DNA of 64,000 nucleotides from Pectobacterium carotovorum (GTDB taxonomy: Bacteria > Pseudomonadota > Gammaproteobacteria > Enterobacterales > Enterobacteriaceae), in contig NZ_FQWI01000010.1 of assembly GCF_900129615.1 (NCBI RefSeq), forward strand, positions 1 to 64,000, in the 5' to 3' direction. A model generated the notes under the pieces. That model had not been told where the DNA came from and did no database searches. It was given only the letters and a program-made list of their open reading frames with translations. Numbering within the stretch: position 1 is the first letter of the stretch; each line of letters opens with the position of its first letter. The position numbers were made by a program, and so were the translations under genes. Shown here piece by piece: positions 57,437 through 64,000 of this stretch.

Positions 57437-58458
57437 GTCGCTTAAGCCCGATTAATCAGGCGCGCTGGGCGCGTTTTAAAAGTAATCGTCGCGGTTACTG
57501 GTCGCTGTGGATTTTCATGGTGCTGTTTATCGTCAGCCTGTTTTCCGAACTGATCGCCAATGACAAACCGCTGCTGGTTAAGTATGACGGCCAGTTCTAT
57601 ACGCCGGTGCTTATTGACCACAGCGAGCGGACGTTCGGCGGGCAGTTGGATACCACTGCTGACTTCCGCGATCCTTATATCGCCGAACGTATCAACAGCC
57701 ACGGCTGGGCGATCTGGCCGCTGATTCACTACAGCTACGACACCATAAACTACGCCACGACAGCGTCCTTCCCCTCTGCACCAAACTGGCAGAACTGGCT
57801 GGGCACAGACAGTCAGGGGAAAGACGTGGTAGCCCAGGTAATGTATGGCTTCCGTATCTCACTGCTGTTCGGTCTGGCGCTCACGATCCTGTCCAGCGTG
57901 ATTGGTATCGCCGTCGGGGCGACACAGGGCTATTACGGTGGACGTTTCGACCTATGGGGGCAACGCTTTATCGAAGTCTGGTCTGGCATGCCGACGCTAT
58001 TTCTGATTATCTTGCTGTCCAGCGTGATTCAGCCGGATTTCTGGTGGCTATTGGGCATTACCGTGCTTTTCGGCTGGATGAGTCTGGTTGGCGTGGTACG
58101 GGCGGAATTTCTGCGTACCCGCAACTTTGACTATATTCGTGCGGCACAGGCGATGGGCGTCAGCGACCGCGCCATTATGTTCCGCTGCATGCTGCCAAAC
58201 GCGATGGTCGCTACGCTGACCTATCTGCCCTTTATTCTCTGCGGCTCGATTACCACGCTGACATCGCTGGATTTTCTCGGCTTTGGTCTGCCGATGGGCT
58301 CGCCATCATTAGGCACTTTATTGCTGGAAGGGAAAAATAACCTTCAAGCACCGTGGCTGGGCATTACCGTGTTTATGGTGCTTTCCATCGTGCTTTCCTT
58401 ACTCATTTTTATCGGCGAAGCGGTGCGCGACGCCTTTGACCCCAGCAAGGCGCATTAA
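57433..58458 (+). CDS. yejE: Peptide ABC transporter permease YejE
   Basis: A 341-residue permease, the same length as E. coli YejE, OppC-like. The N-terminal part has a membrane anchor near residues 25-40, then a large periplasmic loop with [30 protein letters not shown] (about 114-143). The EAA loop [24 protein letters not shown] is near 235-258. Its ATG overlaps the yejB stop (ATGA); yejF starts one base after its stop. Confidence 0.96.
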   Translation: MSRLSPINQARWARFKSNRRGYWSLWIFMVLFIVSLFSELIANDKPLLVKYDGQFYTPVLIDHSERTFGGQLDTTADFRDPYIAERINSHGWAIWPLIHYSYDTINYATTASFPSAPNWQNWLGTDSQGKDVVAQVMYGFRISLLFGLALTILSSVIGIAVGATQGYYGGRFDLWGQRFIEVWSGMPTLFLIILLSSVIQPDFWWLLGITVLFGWMSLVGVVRAEFLRTRNFDYIRAAQAMGVSDRAIMFRCMLPNAMVATLTYLPFILCGSITTLTSLDFLGFGLPMGSPSLGTLLLEGKNNLQAPWLGITVFMVLSIVLSLLIFIGEAVRDAFDPSKAH

Positions 58459-58459
58459 T

Positions 58460-60076
58460 ATGTCCAGTTCACCTTTATTGCAGATAGATAATCTCAGCAT
58501 TGCCTTCCGCAAAGGCGATCAGGAGCAGCGCGTTGTCGACCAGCTTTCACTGGCGGTGAACGCGGGTGAGACGCTGGCGCTGGTCGGTGAGTCAGGCTCG
58601 GGGAAAAGCGTCACCGCACTATCGGTGTTGCGTTTACTCCCCTCCCCGCCCGTGGTTTATCCGCAAGGGGATATCCGCTTCGCAGGGCAATCGCTGCTAC
58701 ATGCTGATGAAAAAACACTGCGTCAGATACGCGGCAATCGGATTGCGATGATCTTTCAGGAACCGATGGTGTCGCTTAACCCTTTGCAAAGCATTGAGAA
58801 ACAGCTGATTGAGGTGCTCTCACTCCACCGGGGCATGCGCACCGAGGCCGCCCGCAGCGAAGTCATCACCTGTCTGGATCGCGTGGGTATTCGGCAGGCT
58901 AAAAGCCGATTGAATGATTTCCCGCATCAACTTTCTGGCGGAGAACGCCAGCGTGTCATGATTGCGATGGCGCTGCTGACACAGCCAGATTTGCTGATTG
59001 CCGATGAACCCACAACGGCACTCGACGTGACCGTTCAGGCGCAAATATTAAAATTGCTGAACGAGCTGAAGCAGGAACTGGGGATGAGTTTACTGTTCAT
59101 CACCCACAACCTGAATATTGTCCGCCAGTTGGCAGATAACGTATCGGTCATGAAAGCCGGTCAGGCCGTGGAACATAATAGCTGTCAGCAGCTTTTCAGC
59201 GCACCGCAGCACCCCTACACGCGCCAGTTGCTGGATGCCGAACCATCGGGCGAGCCGCTTCCGGTAACGGATGACGGCGAACCTCTTTTGCGGGTGGAAA
59301 AACTGCACGTTTCGTTTCCCATCAAACGCGGCCTTTTGCGCCGTACCGTTGACGAAAAGCAGGTAGTGAACAATATCAACTTCACCTTGCGACGTGGCGA
59401 AAGTCTGGGTCTGGTGGGGGAATCCGGCTCAGGAAAAAGTACGACCGGATTAGCGTTGCTGCGCCTGATTCAATCACGCGGCGATATCTGGTTCGACGGT
59501 CAGCCCTTGCAAGGACTGACCCGTAAGCAAATGCTGCCTTTCCGCCACCGGATTCAGGTTGTCTTTCAGGATCCGAACTCTGCGCTGAACCCACGGCTGA
59601 ATGTGGAACAAATCATTGCTGAGGGATTGACCGTCCATCATAAGTTAAGCAAAGAGGCGCTCGATCAGCGTGTGATTGAGGCGATGCAGGAAGTCGGGCT
59701 GGATCCCACGACCCGCTACCGTTATCCCTCCGAGTTTTCCGGTGGTCAGCGTCAGCGTATCGCTATCGCTCGCGCCCTGATACTGCAACCGGAGCTGCTG
59801 ATCCTTGATGAACCCACGTCATCGCTGGACAGAACGGTGCAGGCGCAAATTCTGGCGCTGCTGAAATCATTACAGGAAAAGCACAAAATCGCCTACCTGT
59901 TTATCAGCCATGACTTACAGGTTATCCGTTCTCTGTGCCATCAGGTTATTGTGTTGCGACAGGGCGAAGTGGTCGAACAGGGCGAATGCAAACAGGTATT
60001 CGCGCACCCTGCCGAACATTACACGCGCGAATTGCTACAGTTTTCATCCTATACGGCGGAAACGCAGTCAGCATAA
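58460..60076 (+). CDS. yejF: Peptide ABC transporter ATP-binding protein YejF
   Basis: Two fused ATPase domains powering YejBE, 538 residues (E. coli 529). Domain 1: Walker A GESGSGKS (about 41-48), signature [15 protein letters not shown], Walker [13 protein letters not shown]. Domain 2 (from about 280): [24 protein letters not shown] and [12 protein letters not shown], each followed by the OppD/F-type C-terminal segment ([23 protein letters not shown]). I start at the ATG at 58460, one base after the yejE stop; the open frame begins eight codons earlier inside yejE. Confidence 0.95.
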   Translation: MSSSPLLQIDNLSIAFRKGDQEQRVVDQLSLAVNAGETLALVGESGSGKSVTALSVLRLLPSPPVVYPQGDIRFAGQSLLHADEKTLRQIRGNRIAMIFQEPMVSLNPLQSIEKQLIEVLSLHRGMRTEAARSEVITCLDRVGIRQAKSRLNDFPHQLSGGERQRVMIAMALLTQPDLLIADEPTTALDVTVQAQILKLLNELKQELGMSLLFITHNLNIVRQLADNVSVMKAGQAVEHNSCQQLFSAPQHPYTRQLLDAEPSGEPLPVTDDGEPLLRVEKLHVSFPIKRGLLRRTVDEKQVVNNINFTLRRGESLGLVGESGSGKSTTGLALLRLIQSRGDIWFDGQPLQGLTRKQMLPFRHRIQVVFQDPNSALNPRLNVEQIIAEGLTVHHKLSKEALDQRVIEAMQEVGLDPTTRYRYPSEFSGGQRQRIAIARALILQPELLILDEPTSSLDRTVQAQILALLKSLQEKHKIAYLFISHDLQVIRSLCHQVIVLRQGEVVEQGECKQVFAHPAEHYTRELLQFSSYTAETQSA

Positions 60077-60086
60077 ATGAGGGAAC

Positions 60087-60120
60087 ACCGCAGCGCCAAT
60101 CTGCTGACGCTGCGGTTTAA
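60087..60120 (+). terminator. Likely terminator of yejABEF
   Basis: ACCGCAGCG (60087-60095) pairs with CGCTGCGGT (60108-60116), followed by TTTAAAA, which overlaps the end of the convergent yejG. Confidence 0.6.
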
Positions 60121-60461
60121 AAGGGATATTGTGCCGATACAGACTCAGCGATAGCGACACCAACATTTTTCAGACGGCACATTGCTGTGCTTTCATCATT
60201 GCGATGCAAAAACAGGCACGGTTCGCCTTCCCATTCCAGAACGGCGCATTCAACCTGAATTTCAGACAGAGACTGATGCAATTGGTGCATGATTTTCCAT
60301 GCAATATCGCCGTCATGGCTCAACAGCTTGAGGCCAATCAGGTTATTCTCTTCTTCTCTGCCGCTCAGCGGAATCGGTTCAACATTGATACCTGCAAAAC
60401 CCGATAACCAGCGATAACTTTGCGGCAAACGATGAACTACCGAAAGTTGGAAACTGTCCAC
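60117..60461 (-). CDS. yejG: YejG family protein of unknown function
   Basis: A 114-residue protein, the same length as E. coli YejG. Shared blocks are [20 protein letters not shown] at the N-terminus, KLLSHDGD and [36 protein letters not shown]. YejG is cytoplasmic; it has been linked to aminoglycoside sensitivity in E. coli, but no mechanism is established. I chose the GTG at 60461, which has GAGGAA at the right spacing and aligns with the E. coli start. The longer frame's GTG at 60488 lies upstream of that binding site. Confidence 0.88.
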   Translation of the reverse strand: MDSFQLSVVHRLPQSYRWLSGFAGINVEPIPLSGREEENNLIGLKLLSHDGDIAWKIMHQLHQSLSEIQVECAVLEWEGEPCLFLHRNDESTAMCRLKNVGVAIAESVSAQYPF

Positions 60462-60844
60462 TACTGTTTTCCTCAGGTAATAATTCACAAAATAGTAACA
60501 TATTTATCATAGTAGCGTGTTCACACCATTTCTCGCCACTTTTAGTGAACAAAAAAACAACAAACACGCTTTTTTCATATCGTGATAGTGACTAACAGAT
60601 TCGATTGCAAGGACTATTAATGCCAAATCGATCACGAATTTTTCTTCTTTTCCGGCTATATGTAACCTTTTCCATTTAATATCTCAACCCTTTTTAGCCC
60701 ATTTGTTCACTTTTGGGTCAAATATTTTACATTAACAAAACAAAAAGCTATGCCTGGGTATCACCTTAAGAAGGAATATGAGGAATCAGAGAGAACAGAC
60801 TCAGATGCAGGAACATCTTTCCTGCATCTGAGAAGAAGGGAAAA
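60462..60844. other. yejG-bcr gap with a bcr-end hairpin
   Basis: 383 bp, very AT-rich (about 60480-60760), with no gene. CTCAGATGCAGG (60800-60811) and CCTGCATCTGAG (60821-60832) form a perfect 12-bp stem 13 bp past the bcr stop. It probably ends the rsuA-bcr transcript even though only a mixed pyrimidine tract follows on the minus strand. The yejG promoter should lie near 60480-60560. Confidence 0.5.
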
Positions 60845-62035
60845 TCAGGACGCGGGGGAACGAGTTGCGTACAGATAAAGCAGAAAGGCGCCTATCGAAC
60901 AGAGCGCCATCGATAGCACCATCGGCCAGGCGCTGTTGAATGAGGCCAGAGAGAGGATCCCCCCCACAATCGCGCCCAGACCGAAGCGTAGCGTGCCAGC
61001 CAACGACGAGGCCGTCCCTGCCATATGTGGGAAATCATCGAGAATCACCGCCATCGCATTCGACGCCACCATCGCAATGCAGCCGACAAACAGTGCCACG
61101 CCAAATACCAGCGGTAAGAATCCGAGATCGAACAGGCAGACAATCACCAGCCATATTCCCATCGCAAACTGGATCACCAGCCCTGCGCGGAACATCGCCA
61201 GCGCGCCCAACCGTCGTACATTGCGGCTGTTAAACAGCGTCACCACAAAGAGAAAGACGACGTTCAGGGCAAAGTAGTAGCCAAAATTCTGAGGAGAAAC
61301 GCCATACAGATTGATATACACAAACGGCCCGGCGCTCAGGAAGGAGAACATGCCGCAAAACGAAAGCCCGCTTGCCACCATATAGCTGAATACCCGCTTG
61401 TGGCGGAACAGGATGGCAAAGTTCCCGATGGTAGTGCGCAGATGAAATTTCTGCCGCTTAGCGGGCGGTAAGGTTTCTTTGATAAAAAAGAAAATCAGCG
61501 CTGACGCCAGAAAAGCCGCACCAGAGATCGTCCAAAAAATGGAATGCCAGCTAAACCACAGCAGCAACCAGCCACCGGCGATGGGCGCAATGAGCGGCGC
61601 GACCGTCATCACCAACACGACAAACGACATCATGCGAGAAAAATCATCCCGCGAGAACATATCGCGCATCAGGGCATTAATCACCACCGCAGCCGCCGCA
61701 GCGGAGACGCCGTGCAGAAAACGCATGTAGATCAGTTGCTCTACCGTTTGTGCCAGCGCACAGGCCACGCCTGCAAACGCAAAAACCAGCGTACCGCCGA
61801 GAATCACAGGCTTGCGTCCCAGACTGTCCGCCATCGGCCCGAAGAACATCTGGCCAATCGCAAAACCTAGCACATAGGTGCTGAGCGTCATTTGGACATG
61901 CCCATCCCCCACGCCAAACTCGTTAGCAATGGTCGGCAACGCAGGTAAATACATATCGATAGCTAACGGCATTAGCATCGAAATCAGGCCGAGAATAAAA
62001 ATCAGCCCGAAATGAGAAGAGCGGCGTAATTGCAC
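60845..62035 (-). CDS. bcr: Bcr/CflA family multidrug efflux transporter
   Basis: A 12-helix MFS drug exporter of 396 residues (E. coli Bcr 396), known for bicyclomycin and sulfonamide export and for cysteine efflux. Landmarks: [22 protein letters not shown] (helix 1), [25 protein letters not shown] (MFS motif A) and [23 protein letters not shown] (motif C region). It lies 40 bp downstream of rsuA on the same strand, as in E. coli, so is probably cotranscribed. Confidence 0.95.
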   Translation of the reverse strand: MQLRRSSHFGLIFILGLISMLMPLAIDMYLPALPTIANEFGVGDGHVQMTLSTYVLGFAIGQMFFGPMADSLGRKPVILGGTLVFAFAGVACALAQTVEQLIYMRFLHGVSAAAAAVVINALMRDMFSRDDFSRMMSFVVLVMTVAPLIAPIAGGWLLLWFSWHSIFWTISGAAFLASALIFFFIKETLPPAKRQKFHLRTTIGNFAILFRHKRVFSYMVASGLSFCGMFSFLSAGPFVYINLYGVSPQNFGYYFALNVVFLFVVTLFNSRNVRRLGALAMFRAGLVIQFAMGIWLVIVCLFDLGFLPLVFGVALFVGCIAMVASNAMAVILDDFPHMAGTASSLAGTLRFGLGAIVGGILSLASFNSAWPMVLSMALCSIGAFLLYLYATRSPAS

Positions 62036-62075
62036 TAATAACTCCAGATAAGAAAAAAGGTCATGCTATGCAGCA

Positions 62076-62771
62076 TTATTTTACGCTGGCGATCTCCTCA
62101 GCACTTAACTCCCGGTATTCTCCCGGTTCCAGTTCGCTATCCAGATAGATGCCTCCGATACGTTCGCGATGCAGCTCAACGACCCGATTCCCCACTGCCG
62201 CAAACATCCTTTTGACCTGATGATAGCGACCTTCGCTAATCGTCAGCCGAACGACATAATCTGTTACTTTCTCAAGCGTAGCGGGTTTGGTGAGGTTCTT
62301 CTCGTTATGCAGTTGCACGCCCGCCGTAAATTGCGCGGCGGTGTCCTCAGCCAGCGGCTGTTCCAGCGTCACCAGATACGTTTTTTCACACTGGTGCTTA
62401 GGCGAGGTAATGCGATGCGACCATTGCCCGTCGTCAGTTAACAGCACCAGTCCGGTGGTATCGATATCCAGACGCCCCGCCGCGTGCAGTTTGTACGCCA
62501 CCGGGACATCCATGAAATACAGAATGGTGGGATGATCGGGATCGTCCGTTGAACAGACGTAGCCCTGAGGCTTATTCAACATGAAATAGCGTGGGCCGTT
62601 CTGTTGTTTCAACGGATTACCATCAAACTCAACGTTATGCTCGGGGGATAACTTGAACGCACCGCTTTTTACCACTTCACCATCAACGGTAACACGCTCT
62701 GCATGGAGTTCACGCGCTACCAGTGAGCGGCTAATTTCCAACTGCTGGGATAAAAATTTGTCCAATCGCAT
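62076..62771 (-). CDS. rsuA: 16S rRNA pseudouridine(516) synthase RsuA
   Basis: It isomerises U516 of 16S rRNA to pseudouridine. It is 231 residues, the E. coli length. N-terminal S4 RNA-binding domain ([34 protein letters not shown], 1-35), then the synthase domain with the catalytic aspartate D102 in [39 protein letters not shown] near 190-205 is the conserved RNA contact. It is first of rsuA-bcr. Confidence 0.96.
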   Translation of the reverse strand: MRLDKFLSQQLEISRSLVARELHAERVTVDGEVVKSGAFKLSPEHNVEFDGNPLKQQNGPRYFMLNKPQGYVCSTDDPDHPTILYFMDVPVAYKLHAAGRLDIDTTGLVLLTDDGQWSHRITSPKHQCEKTYLVTLEQPLAEDTAAQFTAGVQLHNEKNLTKPATLEKVTDYVVRLTISEGRYHQVKRMFAAVGNRVVELHRERIGGIYLDSELEPGEYRELSAEEIASVK

Positions 62772-62995
62772 TAAAACTCACTACCTGTCTCAAATAACTG
62801 CCAGTCTCAAATCGTGAGACCCTTAATTGTGAGATCGTAGTATAACGGGGCTTTGCCTGCTCGTCCTGCAATTCACCATCCATAACTTGCTCTTTTTAGC
62901 CAACCTTCAGGCTGCGCTCCCCTTGCTTATCTCTCGCGCCAGGTATTATCAACAGGCATAATAAGGGCAATTTTTTACATTTTAAGGACAGCCCC

Positions 62996-63235
62996 ATGTC
63001 ATCTATTCACGGTCATGAAGTGTTGCAAATGATGCTCGCGTCCGGTGAGTCATTTACCACCGAACAGCTGATTAGCACGATAGAAGCCCGCTTCGGCAGC
63101 GCTGCGCGTTTTCACACCTGTTCCGCCGAAAATATGACGGCCTCGATGCTGGTACAGTTTCTGTCTGAACGCGGGAAATTTATCCCGCACGATGCGGGCT
63201 TTACCACCAGCGCCAGTAAAATCTGCCAGCACTAG
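62996..63235 (+). CDS. yecH: YecH family putative metal-binding protein
   Basis: A 79-residue protein matching E. coli YecH over its length: [12 protein letters not shown] at the start, [19 protein letters not shown] in the middle, [12 protein letters not shown] and a C-terminal SKICQH. The His and Cys set (HGH, HTC, CQH) suggests a small metal site; the role is unknown. In E. coli yecH is near tyrP, not here. TTAAGGAC precedes the ATG. It stops two bases before the radD ATG, suggesting cotranscription and perhaps coupling. Confidence 0.88.
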   Translation: MSSIHGHEVLQMMLASGESFTTEQLISTIEARFGSAARFHTCSAENMTASMLVQFLSERGKFIPHDAGFTTSASKICQH

Positions 63236-63237
63236 TT

Positions 63238-64000
63238 ATGTCGTTCACACAGTCTGCCTCGTTCACACTACGGCCTTACCAGCGTGAGGCTGTTTCCGCC
63301 ACACTCGACTATTTTCGCCGTCACACCCAACCGGCCGTTATCGTTTTGCCTACCGGTGCGGGGAAAAGCCTGGTGATTGCTGAACTGGCGCGGCTTGCTC
63401 GTGGTCGCGTACTGGTGCTCGCACACGTTAAGGAGTTGGTCGCGCAGAACCATGCCAAATACCGTGCCTTGGATTTGGAAGCGGATATCTTCGCGGCAGG
63501 GCTACAGCAGCGAGAGAGTCAGGGAAAGGTGGTCTTTGGCAGCGTGCAGTCCGTTGCGCGTAATCTCGACCAGTTCGATGGTGCCTTCTCTCTACTGATC
63601 ATTGATGAATGCCACCGCATTAGCAACGACGATAACAGCCAATATCAGCAAATCATCCAGCACCTGCAAAAAACTAACCCACAGCTGCGGCTGCTCGGCT
63701 TAACGGCGACGCCCTATCGGCTTGGCAAAGGCTGGATATATCAGTATCACTATCACGGCATGATCCGTGGCGACGAACGTAGTTTGTTCCGCGACTGCAT
63801 CTATGAGCTGCCGCTGCGTTATATGATCAAGCACGGCTTTCTGGTGCCGCCTGACAGACTGGATATGCCCGTGGTGCAATATGATTTCAGTAAGCTCGTC
63901 GCCCGTAGCAACGGGCTATTCAGCGAAGCCGACCTGAACCTCGAACTCAAACGTCAGCAGCGTATTACGCCGCACATCATCAGCCAGGTCATCGATTATG
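63238..64000 (+). CDS. radD: DEAD/H-type helicase-like protein RadD (YejH), cut by window end
   Basis: The first 254 residues of RadD, an SF2 ATPase that works in DNA double-strand-break repair and template-switch recombination in E. coli. Motif Q/I region: [16 protein letters not shown] and Walker [10 protein letters not shown] (about 36-44); motif II DECH in LLIIDECHR; motif III LTATP in [25 protein letters not shown] follows. The rest, including the zinc-binding C-terminus, lies beyond position 64000. Compared with E. coli it has about six extra N-terminal residues (MSFTQSAS before FTLRPYQ). The ribosome binding site is weak, consistent with coupling to yecH. Confidence 0.95.
   Translation, partial: MSFTQSASFTLRPYQREAVSATLDYFRRHTQPAVIVLPTGAGKSLVIAELARLARGRVLVLAHVKELVAQNHAKYRALDLEADIFAAGLQQRESQGKVVFGSVQSVARNLDQFDGAFSLLIIDECHRISNDDNSQYQQIIQHLQKTNPQLRLLGLTATPYRLGKGWIYQYHYHGMIRGDERSLFRDCIYELPLRYMIKHGFLVPPDRLDMPVVQYDFSKLVARSNGLFSEADLNLELKRQQRITPHIISQVIDY

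Overview
The window is chromosomal backbone of a member of Enterobacterales. Gene content, gene order and protein sequence follow Escherichia coli closely, but the order joins blocks that lie apart in E. coli. Dispersed palindromic repeats, a second metNIQ-like locus and an accessory block between folE and lysP point to a soft-rot Pectobacteriaceae genome, most likely Pectobacterium. That genus call is inference from recalled gene content and repeats; no search was run. I see no prophage, CRISPR array, rRNA, tRNA, transposase or toxin-antitoxin pair.

Region 1 (1-12.6 kb) matches the E. coli ybjL-rlmC segment. It holds a structured repeat-like stretch, rlmC, ybjO, the putrescine importer operon potFGHI, ybjN-rimK-nfsA, grxA, ybjM, ybjL, and the sigma-E dependent sRNA gene rybB with a textbook sigma-E promoter. 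Region 2 (12.6-22.2 kb) holds deoC-deoR, dacC, a methionine-type ABC importer, gstB, yliI and rimO. The deoC control region carries two DeoR-like operators, one lying on the -35 box, and a 125-bp palindromic repeat lies in the transcribed leader. Region 3 (22.3-25.1 kb) is sanA, yeiB and folE.

Region 4 (25.3-40.1 kb) is the accessory part. It has a chemoreceptor with its own flagellar sigma-28 promoter, a LysR regulator with adhC-fghA (glutathione-dependent formaldehyde oxidation), a glutathione S-transferase, a KTSC-domain protein, an hcxA-type dehydrogenase, and a sugar-type ABC ATPase and permease without a binding protein. It ends with a D-2-hydroxyacid dehydrogenase and a Fur-boxed TonB-dependent receptor that sits where E. 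coli has cirA.

Region 5 (40.2-64 kb) returns to E. coli order: lysP-yeiE-yeiH-nfo, fruBKA (two Cra operators), setB, yeiW, efpL, yeiR, lpxT, mepS, yejABEF, yejG, bcr, rsuA, yecH and the start of radD, which runs off the window. Most of the window is housekeeping. Its interest lies in regulatory DNA (rybB, deoC, fruB, the receptor genes), in repeats, and in a few atypical gene arrangements. No convincing new multi-gene system was found.
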